From an uncultured Thermanaerothrix sp. (GTDB taxonomy: Bacteria; Chloroflexota; Anaerolineae; Anaerolineales; Anaerolineaceae): a DNA stretch of 64,000 nt. Made by a program: the position numbers and the translations under genes. Position 1 is the first letter of the stretch. Every line of letters begins with the position of its first letter. This document shows, one piece after another, positions 17,952 through 27,353 of the stretch. The stretch spans positions 372,001 to 436,000 of the forward strand of contig NZ_CALIMF010000002.1 of NCBI RefSeq assembly GCF_938028735.1, read 5' to 3'. The notes beneath the pieces are model-generated. The model saw only the letters and a program-made list of their open reading frames with translations, did not search any database and was not told the origin of the DNA.

Positions 17952-19172
17952 ATGGAATACACATTTGACCTCCAGCGCCAAGATCTTGTCGAGACTTACG
18001 TGCGCCGTATTTTTCATATTGAGGACATCACCTTTGGAAGCGAGCGCACCCCCTATATTGTGCGTTATCGTGGACGCCTAGTAGCATCTGACTCAGCCGC
18101 CGCCTATGATACTCTGAGCACTCAATTGAAACCTCTGGGGCTAACTCCATTGTTCCGCAGCGAAGAGGGGCGGCATATCATTTACATCATCCGCGGGCTT
18201 CCTTCTGCTCGTCCCTCGAATCCTGCGGTTAACCTCATCATGTTCATTCTGACCTTGCTCAGTGTCTGGTTTACCGGTGGAATCCTGGGCAGCGAGGGGG
18301 AACTCAATGGCTCTGCGGCCCAGGTTATTCTGCAACTGCTTCGCGCCGGATGGCCCTTCGCCCTTAGCATGATGGCCATTTTGGCTGCCCATGAGTTTGG
18401 CCACTATCTGATGGGCCGCCATCACGGCGTGCACGTCACTTTGCCTTACTTCCTCCCCCTTCCCTTCCCAATCAGCCCATTTGGAACCATGGGGGCCTTT
18501 ATTAACATGAAAGAAGTGCCCCGTAACCGGCGCATTTTGATGGATATTGGCATCGCTGGCCCCCTTAGCGGATTAGTGGTGGCCATACCGGTTCTGTTGA
18601 TCGGTCTTTCGCTCTCCCGGTTAGAGCCGTTACCGGCATTCCCGCAGCCCGGTGTCCTCGGCCAAGCCCAATTAGAAGGTAACTCGATCCTGTACCTGTT
18701 GCTCAAATTCCTGGTATTTGGACGCTTGTTGCCCGAGCCGGCCTCTTATCAAGGCTTGCCGCCACTGCTTTACTGGCTACGGTACCTCGTGACTGGGCAA
18801 CCTCTGCCCTATGGGGGCCTCGATGTTGTGCTGCACCCGGTGGCATGGGCAGGTTGGGGTGGCTTGCTGATCACAGCATTGAACCTCATCCCCGCCGGTC
18901 AACTCGACGGTGGACACATCCTCTACACCCTTTTTGGACGCAAGCGCGCCCAGGTACTTTTCCCCATCATCCTCGCCGTGCTCATTCTGATGGGCTTCAT
19001 ATGGAGTGGCTGGTGGCTGTGGGCCTTGCTGATCTTCTTCTTTGGGCGGGTTTACGCAGAGCCATTGGATCAGATTACCGAATTGGATGGACGGCGACGT
19101 TTGATCGGCGCAATTATGCTAATCATCTTTATCCTGATCTTTACACCAGTGCCTCTAGTGCTGATGCCATAG
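17952..19172 (+). CDS. Site-2-protease-family intramembrane metallopeptidase (M50)
   Basis: A 406-residue membrane peptidase. The zinc motif HEFGH is at 147-151 within a hydrophobic segment, and the second motif NLIPAGQLDGGH (about 313-324) supplies the Asp ligand. Hydrophobic segments lie at about 92-110, 135-155, 195-220, 310-330, 340-362 and 385-405. An N-terminal soluble region of about 85 residues resembles that of Chloroflexota and plant EGY-type proteases. Such enzymes cut membrane proteins, often releasing transcription factors. The polX-like gene begins 4 bp after its stop. Confidence 0.92.
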   Translation: MEYTFDLQRQDLVETYVRRIFHIEDITFGSERTPYIVRYRGRLVASDSAAAYDTLSTQLKPLGLTPLFRSEEGRHIIYIIRGLPSARPSNPAVNLIMFILTLLSVWFTGGILGSEGELNGSAAQVILQLLRAGWPFALSMMAILAAHEFGHYLMGRHHGVHVTLPYFLPLPFPISPFGTMGAFINMKEVPRNRRILMDIGIAGPLSGLVVAIPVLLIGLSLSRLEPLPAFPQPGVLGQAQLEGNSILYLLLKFLVFGRLLPEPASYQGLPPLLYWLRYLVTGQPLPYGGLDVVLHPVAWAGWGGLLITALNLIPAGQLDGGHILYTLFGRKRAQVLFPIILAVLILMGFIWSGWWLWALLIFFFGRVYAEPLDQITELDGRRRLIGAIMLIIFILIFTPVPLVLMP

Positions 19173-19176
19173 GCCC

Positions 19177-20907
19177 ATGCCTCAAATGACGAACGAAGAA
19201 CTGGCAGCCATCTTTGAACGTGTTGCCGACCTCCTGGAGATCAAAGGCGAAAACACCTACCGTGTACTGGCTTACCGCCGCGTTGCTGAAACCCTGCGTA
19301 CATTAGGACAGGAGGCCAGCCTGTTACGCGCCCAGGGCCGCTTGCAGGAGATTCCCGGTGTCGGCAAGGCAATTGCTGAAAAGATTGAGGAACTGTTGGA
19401 TACTGGCGAACTGGGCTTTCTAAAACGTCTGGAAGCAGAGGTTCCTCCTACCCTAATTGAGTTACTTCAAATTCCGGACGTGGGGCCCAAGCGGGCTGCT
19501 CTCTTCTGGAAGCACGCCGGTATTACCACCCTGGATGCCCTGGAAGAAGCCGCGCGTGCCGGGCGCTTGCGCAGCCTGCCAGGGATGGGGGAAAAATCCG
19601 AGGCTCGTATCCTAGAAGGGATTGAGGCGCTACGTCGCCGTTCGCATCGCCTGCCCCTGGGTATTGCCCGTCCGATGGCTTTGCGCTGGGTGGAATGGTT
19701 ACGCCAGCAACCAGCAGCCATCCGCGTCGAACTGGCTGGCAGCCTACGCCGTTGGCGCGCCACAGTAGGCGATTTGGATCTGGTGGCCGCCTCTCATCAA
19801 CCTGAGGCGTTAATGGACGCGTTCGTTCATCATCCTGACGTGGACCGCGTCCTGGCGCGGGGCGAGAACAAAACCAGCATCGAAACCACAAGTGGCACTC
19901 GCCTGCAACTCTGGTGCCAACCCCCCGAGAAATTCGGCAGCCTCTGGCAGTACGCTACCGGCTCCAAGGATCACAATGTGCGCCTGCGGGCCCTAGCCCA
20001 AAAACAAAACCTTTCCCTCTCCGAGCATGGGTTAAGCGACGAGGCAGGCCATGAACAGCACTTTGCCGATGAAGAGAGCCTTTATCAGGCACTGGGGCTG
20101 CCCTGGATCCCGCCCGAACTGCGTGAAGATCGGGGAGAGATTGAAGCCGCCCTCAAAGGCCATCTTCCCCAATGGCTGCGCAAGGAGGATCTTCAGGCCG
20201 AATTACACACTCACTCCATCTGGAGCGACGGAATCGCGACCCTAGAGGAAATGGTTGCGGCTGCCTACGCGCGTGGCTTACGCGTGATTGCCATTACCGA
20301 CCACTCCGCCGGATTGGGCATCGCCAATGGGCTCACCCCCGAAAGGCTGCATCAGCAACGCACAGAGATTGAGGCCCTGCGCCAGCGCTGGGGGGATAAA
20401 CTGCTGATTCTTCAAGGGGCTGAGGTGGAAATTCGGGCGGATGGCCATTTGGACTATCCGGATGAAGTACTAGCCGAATTGGACATTGTCATTGCCTCGC
20501 TTCACACCGGCTTGCGTCAACCACGTCCTGAGGTCACCCGCCGTGTCCTCAATGCCATCCGTAGCCCTCATGTTGATATCATCGGTCACCCCAGCGGGCG
20601 ATTGCTCCCGAATCGCGAGGGGGCCGATTTGGATTGGGACGCCGTGCTAGCAGAGGCCCTTAAGCACGGAACAGCCCTGGAAATCAACGCCAACCCCGCC
20701 CGATTAGATCTGGACGATGTATATGCCCGCCGTGCCGCCGAAATGGGCATCCTTTTGGCGTTGAACACTGATGCTCACACGCCAAGTGATCTCGACTTGA
20801 TCGAGTACGGCATTGGAATTGCGCGACGGGGCTGGGTTGAACCCCCTCAGATTATCAACACCTGGCCGCCCGAGCGCCTGATAGCCTGGCTGCGAGAGCG
20901 CGGCTAA
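19177..20907 (+). CDS. PolX-type DNA polymerase/3'-5' exonuclease, polymerase site altered
   Basis: A 576-residue bacterial PolX homologue used in DNA repair. In order: N-terminal 8-kDa-like and helix-hairpin-helix regions (IPGVGKAIAEKIEELL 59-74; PDVGPKR; LPGMGEK), the nucleotidyltransferase palm with GSLRRWRATVGDLDL (D199 and D201), then a C-terminal PHP domain (340-576). The third polymerase carboxylate, normally Asp in the G-x-x-x-D block after the palm, is Q244 here (TRLQLW). All nine PHP metal ligands appear intact: H344, H346, D351, H376, E416, H443, H471, D532 and H534. The protein may therefore act as a PHP nuclease with weak or absent polymerase activity. It starts 4 bp after the protease gene. 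This alignment was made by eye. Confidence 0.9.
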   Translation: MPQMTNEELAAIFERVADLLEIKGENTYRVLAYRRVAETLRTLGQEASLLRAQGRLQEIPGVGKAIAEKIEELLDTGELGFLKRLEAEVPPTLIELLQIPDVGPKRAALFWKHAGITTLDALEEAARAGRLRSLPGMGEKSEARILEGIEALRRRSHRLPLGIARPMALRWVEWLRQQPAAIRVELAGSLRRWRATVGDLDLVAASHQPEALMDAFVHHPDVDRVLARGENKTSIETTSGTRLQLWCQPPEKFGSLWQYATGSKDHNVRLRALAQKQNLSLSEHGLSDEAGHEQHFADEESLYQALGLPWIPPELREDRGEIEAALKGHLPQWLRKEDLQAELHTHSIWSDGIATLEEMVAAAYARGLRVIAITDHSAGLGIANGLTPERLHQQRTEIEALRQRWGDKLLILQGAEVEIRADGHLDYPDEVLAELDIVIASLHTGLRQPRPEVTRRVLNAIRSPHVDIIGHPSGRLLPNREGADLDWDAVLAEALKHGTALEINANPARLDLDDVYARRAAEMGILLALNTDAHTPSDLDLIEYGIGIARRGWVEPPQIINTWPPERLIAWLRERG

Positions 20908-20910
20908 TTC

Positions 20911-23139
20911 TCACGGTAACGTTGCCAGATAGAGCAGGTTACCAAATGCCAACACCAGATTGCGCCCCGGCGTGATGGTAAAGGCGGTGGCCGACCGCTC
21001 CGGCAGGCGCTCACCCTCTACCAAAGAGGGGCGGTATTGCTGCTGGAGACTGAGCATCAGGCTGAAATAGTAGACCGATGGACTGGAGGAATCCAGTAGA
21101 TAAAGTGCCGGATCCGGAGGTGGGGTCAACGTCCAATCCGTAAAAGCGACATTTAACCGCGGGACTTCCTGGATCTGCCCATCCTGGTTTAGCCGGAAGG
21201 GGAAAGGATCCTGACATTCAACCGTTCCCCAGCCGCTACACCGGCTGACGTGCCCATCCTCATAAAGGATAAAAATATCGTCTTGAAAGGCCGCCAGGGA
21301 CACCGCATTAGAAAGAGAGATAACCTGCGCTCCAAAAAGGGCTTTGGGTTGATCCACAAAATCCCATTGGCTTCCCCGGTACTCATATAAACCATTCTGG
21401 AGCGCATCCAAAACGATCAAATTACCCTGGCGCACAGTAATGCTCTTCACACTCCCCCATCCCTGATCAGGTGGTTGAAGCGCCACGGCATCCAACACCG
21501 GTTGATTACCCTTGAAGCCACAATAGACCACGTTTCCATTGGCGTCAATGGCCATTACCTGAGCGTTATGAAAATTAGAAGCGGGAAGGGCCAGCAAATC
21601 CACAAAAGGCCCCACGATCAGGGAACCAATTTGACCCGGACGACAGGCAAATTGGGAGTCCAACGCGTAACCACTTTGCGTAGCCACCAAACGCGAGATA
21701 CTTCCTCGCGAACGGTCTAAAACGTAGAGGTCCTCGCTCGAAGTTGCTACCATCTTTCCAACTTGCACATTACCCCCCATGCCTCCGGGAAGCAAGGTCT
21801 GGAAAACCAACCGCCGGACACCGTCCAGTGCATCGAGATTCTGGTAAATGCCCATCCGCAAGGCTTTAGATTCGGCGCTTTGTCCATACTGTTCTGCTTT
21901 CTCCACCCAGGTGAGCGCTGCCTCCAGGTTGACCCGTTTCAAAGCCGGGTCACTCTGCCCCAGAGCCTGGCTAGCCACCTGCTGTGCCTGCTGGAGGTAA
22001 AGGCGATGTTGCTCCAGGCGCCCCTGCCGCCAATACACAATCAGCGCCACCGTTACCACCACGAGCGGAATCGCAACCGCCAAGAAGACCAAAGTGCTTG
22101 GGGATACCCGCACCAGCGCACTATCCGCAGGCAGAAAACGAGGCAAGACTTGGCCGAGAAGGCGATTCAAGCGCCGATTAAGTTGTTCAATCCCCTGCCA
22201 CACTCCCCACAAGCCCTTAGCAAGCGCACGTCCCACGATGGCAAAGGAGACCACGGGTTGTCTGTGGTTGCGCGGTGCCGTGGTCTCGGCATGGTTCGGG
22301 GTAGGGTGAGGTGCTGTCCGAGCTGCTGGTGCGGCAGTATGAGACTCGGGCGGTGCATTTTCAGGTGAGGGGGATGTTGCGTACACCGTTTCAGTAACGT
22401 GGTGACCACCTCCCAAAACCCGCACCTCCCCAGTGTGTAAAGGGGGTAATCCTTCCTGGACCATTGATGCCTTTCCTAAATCAGCACCTCGAGCTACTCC
22501 AGGGATCACCTCCGAGTCATTCGGCATTCTTTCGGCGTAACGAATTTGCCCGCTCCCAGTCACCACCTTGATCCAAACCCCCTCAACCTTCTGCCAGCCC
22601 TTTTGTCCCGGAGTGGGGGGAGAAGTGATGACCGGGCTAAAAAGACCAACGGCATGCGGCTGAGCCATCCAGTGATAAAAGCGCATACCCCAGGCCCGGC
22701 CAATACCCAACCCACGCCCCGCCAGTTCAGAGGAGAACAGATCGGTGACATCCGGACCTGAAAACAACCAAACATGAAGCGGACCGCTCAAAGCCAGGTA
22801 AATCTGCTCCCTACGCAAGACAACAGCCGCCGCCAGGAAAGGGGCTGAAGCGCCCTGGGCCTGGTTAAGAGCAAGTGCCCGCTGATTGAGATGTTCGAAG
22901 GCTTGGCGCAGAGCCAGACTCACCGAGCCGCGGGTTCGGTAGTAATGAACGGCGGCCTGATCCAGCCAAGTTTTCAGCAGAGCTTCCTCCACCTGCCCGC
23001 CCCTGCTCGCCCAGAGCGCCAGCCATAATTGCTCGCGTTCGCGCCCCCGCTCCACGCGCCGGGGCGGTATTGCCAAGTAGTAAACCGCTCGCAGGCCGGT
23101 ATTTGATTGTAAGCCAGGGGTCACGACCAAATCCACCAC
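20911..23139 (-). CDS. Membrane protein with PP2C-like N-domain and C-terminal beta-propeller-like region
   Basis: A 742-residue protein. Residues 1 to about 175 resemble a PP2C-type phosphatase fold in pattern (ALWASRGGQVEEALL; AAVVLRREQIYLALSG), but I cannot find the metal-binding aspartates, so it is probably catalytically inactive. A proline-rich region (250-295) leads to one membrane helix (349-370), a polar helical stretch (371-430) and about 300 residues of repeated strands with YVLD/LVLD-like motifs, consistent with a beta-propeller outside the membrane. The start is GTG at 23139 or 23136. I do not know its function; this architecture suits a sensor or envelope scaffold. It is convergent to the polX-like gene, with 3 bp between the stops. 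Confidence 0.7.
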   Translation of the reverse strand: MVDLVVTPGLQSNTGLRAVYYLAIPPRRVERGREREQLWLALWASRGGQVEEALLKTWLDQAAVHYYRTRGSVSLALRQAFEHLNQRALALNQAQGASAPFLAAAVVLRREQIYLALSGPLHVWLFSGPDVTDLFSSELAGRGLGIGRAWGMRFYHWMAQPHAVGLFSPVITSPPTPGQKGWQKVEGVWIKVVTGSGQIRYAERMPNDSEVIPGVARGADLGKASMVQEGLPPLHTGEVRVLGGGHHVTETVYATSPSPENAPPESHTAAPAARTAPHPTPNHAETTAPRNHRQPVVSFAIVGRALAKGLWGVWQGIEQLNRRLNRLLGQVLPRFLPADSALVRVSPSTLVFLAVAIPLVVVTVALIVYWRQGRLEQHRLYLQQAQQVASQALGQSDPALKRVNLEAALTWVEKAEQYGQSAESKALRMGIYQNLDALDGVRRLVFQTLLPGGMGGNVQVGKMVATSSEDLYVLDRSRGSISRLVATQSGYALDSQFACRPGQIGSLIVGPFVDLLALPASNFHNAQVMAIDANGNVVYCGFKGNQPVLDAVALQPPDQGWGSVKSITVRQGNLIVLDALQNGLYEYRGSQWDFVDQPKALFGAQVISLSNAVSLAAFQDDIFILYEDGHVSRCSGWGTVECQDPFPFRLNQDGQIQEVPRLNVAFTDWTLTPPPDPALYLLDSSSPSVYYFSLMLSLQQQYRPSLVEGERLPERSATAFTITPGRNLVLAFGNLLYLATLP

Positions 23140-23202
23140 ACGCGCCTCGCGTTAATCAATCTCTTCTAATCTCATGCAACAAGCGTGCCAAAGACCACAC
23201 TT

Positions 23203-24147
23203 CTATCCCAACCGCTGTGCCAGAATGGCTTGCAGCATCGCCTCATCCCGACGTAACAGACCTGCTGCAGGTAACCGCGTAAGCAAGTCTGCCCAGTCGG
23301 GATTACGGGCAAACACGTGTTTGAAAATTGGGAGCGCTTCTTCCAGACGCCCAAGCTCAGCCAAGGTAACCGCGTGCCAGAAGGGAAGCTCATCCAGGTG
23401 AGGCGCCATTTCCGCTGCCCGGCGATAGGCTTCCAGGGCCTCTTCCACCCGCCCTTCGGCCAGATGAGCATCGCCAGCGTTCATTTGCTGATAGGCACGA
23501 TGCAATGTAACCAAACGGCGCAACTCCGCGATCGGTTGGGGATGGTCCTCTACCCGCAAATCCATGATCACCCCTTCCCAGGGACGTTCGGTACGCTCCC
23601 CTTTGACAATCAAAATGCAGGCAGATTGTTGTCCGCGGATATCTCCCCCAGCAGCCTGAGCTGCCTCCAGCGCAGCGAGAAGCCGGTCGGCCAGGTCTCC
23701 TCGAGCGGACGTATAGGCCTCCGCCATGGCGGGCCACACACTGGTGTTTTTCATCATGTTGGCCTGGACTGAAAACTCATCTCCCTGATAATGCCCAGCC
23801 GCTTCAATGCACCGCGCCCCAGTGTGCACAGCCACCTGTCCTTGCGCATCCAGCATGGCCACCTGACGCACATCGCGCCCCTCATCCATTTGGAGGAGCG
23901 CTTCTAACGCTATCGGCGCAGAAAGTCCCGCTCGCATGAGCGTCAAACCACGGGGGCCATAACTGATCTCCACCATTGACTGGGTTGCCACCACGCCTAC
24001 CCCCGCCTCACCCCAAGCCACAATCGAGCCGACCGAAAACCAGTGCGATTGAACTGCTACGCCCATCCAGCCTGTTTCAGGATCACGGGCAACGATGGAA
24101 AAAGTATGTGCCAAAGGAAAGCGCGAGTTGAAATCAGAAAGTTCCAT
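23203..24147 (-). CDS. DUF1028 (Ntn-hydrolase-like) protein with C-terminal TPR
   Basis: A 314-residue protein. Residues 10 to about 210 are a DUF1028 domain, a predicted member of the Ntn-hydrolase fold (FSIVARDPETGWMGVAVQS; WGEAGVGVVATQS; QANMM; the family also favours the QQSACILIV segment). Residues about 225-305 carry two TPR-like repeats (ADLAEGRVEEALEAYRRA-type, then LAELGRLEEALPIFKHV). The ATG follows GGAGGAGAGTAAGC, which lies within the 3' end of the upstream DUF368 gene, 2 bp away, so the two are translated together. Substrate unknown. Confidence 0.88.
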   Translation of the reverse strand: MELSDFNSRFPLAHTFSIVARDPETGWMGVAVQSHWFSVGSIVAWGEAGVGVVATQSMVEISYGPRGLTLMRAGLSAPIALEALLQMDEGRDVRQVAMLDAQGQVAVHTGARCIEAAGHYQGDEFSVQANMMKNTSVWPAMAEAYTSARGDLADRLLAALEAAQAAGGDIRGQQSACILIVKGERTERPWEGVIMDLRVEDHPQPIAELRRLVTLHRAYQQMNAGDAHLAEGRVEEALEAYRRAAEMAPHLDELPFWHAVTLAELGRLEEALPIFKHVFARNPDWADLLTRLPAAGLLRRDEAMLQAILAQRLG

Positions 24148-24149
24148 GC

Positions 24150-25142
24150 TTACTCTCCTCCCAATGAAACCGAAAGGGACTCTGAAGCCCGAGTTTTAGC
24201 CTGAGCGGTCTTTCCGCGTGCCAAATGCTCTAACAATCCCACCAGACTCAACCCCACCCCCATTAAGCCGATCAATCCCCACGTTTCGATCTCTCCGATG
24301 GCCGGCCAAACATTAGCCACTGCCTCCGCAAAGGAGGAGGTGCCCGCATCACCCATTTCCCACGCCTTCCAAGGCCATAAACGACGCAGCGATCCAGCCA
24401 TCAGGCCACAGAGGAAGGCTAGTGTGAGATCGTGATAATGCCGCAACAAACGCGTCAGCAAACGCGCCATCAGGCTCAACCCCAAAATAGCCCCCAATCC
24501 AAATGCTAGCAACGCCCCTACCTGGAAGCCGGTTACCGCCGCAAGCACATCTTGATACTTACCGAGCATCACCAGCACTAACGCCCCCGAAACACCAGGC
24601 AGGATCATGGCACAGATGGCCGCAAACCCGCTTAGAAAGAAAGCCCACAAGGTCTGAGGAGTTGAGAATACTGTTGCACCGGCTAGGGCAAATGAGATCC
24701 CCCCTCCCAGCAGGAATAAACCACCATAAAGGGGTTTCCAGTGACGAACGCGGCGGCTTACAGCCCACGTTGAGGCCAGGACAAAACCGAAGAAGAGCGC
24801 CCATATCGCCTGCGGATAATGGATTAAGGCCCACTGCAGCCCGTGCGCCAGGGTGAACGCGCCCCCTAGAATTCCCAGTGCCACGGCCAACAAGAAGCGC
24901 CAGGGAAGATGGGAAACAAGCCAGGTCCATTCGCGGGGTTTAAGGAACCGGCGAAGCACTTCCACATCAGCCAGGGTGCGGATGGCCTGGATCAGTTCTT
25001 CATACAAGCCCAAGAGCAAAGCCATCGTCCCACCGGAAACCCCCGGCACAGCATCTACGGTACCGATCAGAAACCCTTGTCCAACCAGGCCAAGATAGTA
25101 ACGCCACGAGCGCGGAGAGGAAAGTGGAGATTCAAATGACAT
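24150..25142 (-). CDS. DUF368 family polyprenyl-phosphate transporter (PopT-type)
   Basis: A 330-residue membrane protein with about nine hydrophobic segments. The N-terminal signature GTVDAVPGVSGGTMALLLG and its second-repeat counterpart CAMILPGVSGALVLVMLG define DUF368. Members (PopT) recycle undecaprenyl phosphate across the cytoplasmic membrane for cell-wall and surface-polysaccharide synthesis. The C-terminal 20 residues are polar. It is the first gene of a pair with the DUF1028-TPR gene; a link between the two functions is not established. Confidence 0.9.
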   Translation of the reverse strand: MSFESPLSSPRSWRYYLGLVGQGFLIGTVDAVPGVSGGTMALLLGLYEELIQAIRTLADVEVLRRFLKPREWTWLVSHLPWRFLLAVALGILGGAFTLAHGLQWALIHYPQAIWALFFGFVLASTWAVSRRVRHWKPLYGGLFLLGGGISFALAGATVFSTPQTLWAFFLSGFAAICAMILPGVSGALVLVMLGKYQDVLAAVTGFQVGALLAFGLGAILGLSLMARLLTRLLRHYHDLTLAFLCGLMAGSLRRLWPWKAWEMGDAGTSSFAEAVANVWPAIGEIETWGLIGLMGVGLSLVGLLEHLARGKTAQAKTRASESLSVSLGGE

Positions 25143-25477
25143 TGAAAATCCCTAAAAATAGAGTCTGTGCAATAATGGATGTTCTTGATTTTACCATCAC
25201 TACCGACTAACTTTCTTTATCCCCACCTCACACCCAAGAAACAAGAGTTGACAAATGTCACTTGAATCACTGTGAAAAATTCACTAGACTTTAAGCAAGG
25301 GGCGTTTTCTCAGATTCTCCATCATTCCCGCCGCTTCTATACACTACGGTCAACTCAGCCACTTCACAGTAGCCTCGTCCCAGCCCATTTGCTAGGAAAG
25401 GAGGTGAGAAATAGTATCCTGTTTGTGGCCAATCTACTGTGACCCTTGACAAAGGCTCTGTCGATTAGGAGGGGAGT
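25143..25477 (+). promoter_or_regulatory. Long leader before the aldehyde:ferredoxin oxidoreductase gene, with a candidate structured RNA
   Basis: This gene-free interval separates divergent genes. A perfect 9-bp inverted repeat, TCACAGTAG (25364-25372) and CTACTGTGA (25434-25442), encloses 61 nt that include CCTC/GAGG pairing possibilities and an isolated, very strong Shine-Dalgarno-like AAAGGAGGTG (25397-25406) with no start codon at the proper distance. The real ribosome-binding site of the downstream gene, GGAGGGG, lies 26 bp after the repeat. TTGACA occurs at 25248-25253 and 25446-25451, but neither has a good -10. This looks like a cis-acting RNA element. A Mo/W-cofactor-responsive element is one possibility given the downstream gene, though I see no firm match to the known motif. 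Confidence 0.4.
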
Positions 25478-27295
25478 ATGGCACTCGGAGGTTATGCCAA
25501 TCGGATTGCCCATGTGGATCTGAGCACGGGAACAGTAACTTATGAACCCATCCGCGAAGATTGGGCACTGAAGTACATTGGCGCGCGCGGATTGGGCGAT
25601 AAATATGTCTTTGAAAACGGGTATCAGGTTGACCCCCTTTCACCTGAAAATATTTTGTGCTTTATGACCGGCCCACTCACCGGCACCGAAGTAACCATGA
25701 GCGGCCGTATGGCAATCTGCACCAAATCGCCATTGACGGGTACTATCATGGATAGCCACCACGGTGGCTGGTCAGGAGCACGCCTCAAATGGGCTGGCCT
25801 GGATGGAATCATCGTCAAAGGGAAAGCGGCCAAACCCGTTTACCTCTATGTTGAAGACGGTAAGGTTGAAATCCACGATGCAGCGGACTTGTGGGGCAAG
25901 ACGGTTCATGAAACTATCAAAGCCCTGCAAGAGAAATATGGTGAGAAAGATCTGAGTGTACTGGCTATTGGCCCGGCCGGCGAGCGCCTGGTTAAGTTTG
26001 CCAACTGGATCAATGAGGATGACCGCGCCAGCGGTCGTGGTGGCACCGGCTGTGTGGGTGGAAGCAAATTGCTCAAAGCGATTGTAATCAAGGCCGAGAA
26101 GAAGATGCCCAAGGCGGTAAACCGCGAATTGTGGAAAACCGCGCATCAGCAGGCATTAGCCAAGATCATGGACCCGGCCAACGTCACCAGCCCACGCAAG
26201 GGTGGCCTCTCAGTGTACGGCACCAACGTACTGACAAACATCACTAGCACTATGGGGGCCCTACCTGCTCGGAACGCCCAACGCGCTTCCTTCGTGCCCA
26301 AATCCGAAAAAATCAGCGGCGAATGGGTTAAGGAGCATATTCTGGTCGATGATCCAACCTGTCACGCCTGCCCGGTAGCCTGCAAGAAAGAGGTAGAGAT
26401 CAAAGAAGGACCGTTTGCTGGCTTACGCATGGAATCGTTTGAGTACGAGCCGGCCTGGTCCCTGGGAGCCATGTGCGACAACGACGACGCTGCAGCCATC
26501 GCCAAGATGATTGACCTTTCCAACGACTATGGTTATGATGCTATCGAAATTGGCGATGTCTTAGCCATGTACATGGAGGCCACTCAGCGCGGCTATGTGA
26601 ATGGTACGGGCGGTTTACAATGGGGTGATGTATTTGGCATGATTGAGTTCATGCGCAAGATCGCCTATCGTGAAGGCGTAGGCGACATCCTGGCTGAGGG
26701 CACTGAGAGAGCCGCCAAACACTTCGGACACCCCGAACTTGCCATGACGGTCAAGGGGATGGGCATCCCCGCCTACGACCCGCGCGGCCTCAAAGGTATG
26801 GGATTGGGTTATGCCACCAGCAATCGTGGCGCCTGCCACCTCCGCGGCTACAGCCCAGCCTCTGAACTCGGCCTAATCCCACTCAAGACCGACCCCTTGG
26901 CTTGGGAAGGTAAAGGCAAGTTGCTCAAACTACTCCAAGACCTACACGCCTTCTCAGACAGCCTCGATCTATGCAAATTCAGCGCCTTTGCCGAGGCCGC
27001 GGAGGATTACGCTGCCCAATTCTCTGCCGTTGTAGGCATTCCCTTCACCGCCGATGACGTGTTAAAGACTGGCGAGCGCATCTATAACCTGGAGCGCTAC
27101 TACAACAACCTGTGCGGCTTCCGCGAGGGCAGCGACACTTTGCCCAAGCGCTTCCTGGAGGAACCATCCCAGGAACAGGGCTCGTTCGGTCACGTCTGCG
27201 AACTGGACAAGATGCTCGAGGAATATTACCGCGAGCGCGGCTGGGTCAACGGCGTGGTGCCCGAGAGCAAACTCAAAGAACTCGAGATCATCTGA
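25478..27295 (+). CDS. aor: Aldehyde:ferredoxin oxidoreductase (tungsten-pterin enzyme)
   Basis: A 605-residue oxidoreductase that oxidises aldehydes to acids with reduction of ferredoxin, using a bis-pterin tungsten cofactor and a [4Fe-4S] cluster. The N-terminal barrel (GGYANRIAHVDLSTGTV) is typical. The cluster ligands are C295, C298 and C302 (CHACPVAC) and C499 (DLCKF). The cofactor-binding segments PAYDPRGLKGMGLGYATSNRG (429-449) and the GxGG block near 188-196 are present. Length and start (GGAGGGG just before ATG) are normal. It has no ferredoxin subunit next to it. A MoaD-like gene lies convergent just downstream, behind a terminator. Confidence 0.96.
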   Translation: MALGGYANRIAHVDLSTGTVTYEPIREDWALKYIGARGLGDKYVFENGYQVDPLSPENILCFMTGPLTGTEVTMSGRMAICTKSPLTGTIMDSHHGGWSGARLKWAGLDGIIVKGKAAKPVYLYVEDGKVEIHDAADLWGKTVHETIKALQEKYGEKDLSVLAIGPAGERLVKFANWINEDDRASGRGGTGCVGGSKLLKAIVIKAEKKMPKAVNRELWKTAHQQALAKIMDPANVTSPRKGGLSVYGTNVLTNITSTMGALPARNAQRASFVPKSEKISGEWVKEHILVDDPTCHACPVACKKEVEIKEGPFAGLRMESFEYEPAWSLGAMCDNDDAAAIAKMIDLSNDYGYDAIEIGDVLAMYMEATQRGYVNGTGGLQWGDVFGMIEFMRKIAYREGVGDILAEGTERAAKHFGHPELAMTVKGMGIPAYDPRGLKGMGLGYATSNRGACHLRGYSPASELGLIPLKTDPLAWEGKGKLLKLLQDLHAFSDSLDLCKFSAFAEAAEDYAAQFSAVVGIPFTADDVLKTGERIYNLERYYNNLCGFREGSDTLPKRFLEEPSQEQGSFGHVCELDKMLEEYYRERGWVNGVVPESKLKELEII

Positions 27296-27316
27296 CCCCC
27301 CACCTCAATTTCCCAA

Positions 27317-27347
27317 CGAGAGCGTATGACTTTTCCATACGCTCTCG
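27317..27347 (+). terminator. Intrinsic terminator of the aor gene
   Basis: A perfect 12-bp stem (27317-27328 with 27336-27347) and a 7-nt loop, followed by TGCCTTTT. It lies 22 bp after the aor stop and only 6 bp before the end of the convergent MoaD-like gene. The T tract is short, so efficiency is uncertain. Confidence 0.7.
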
Positions 27348-27353
27348 TGCCTT

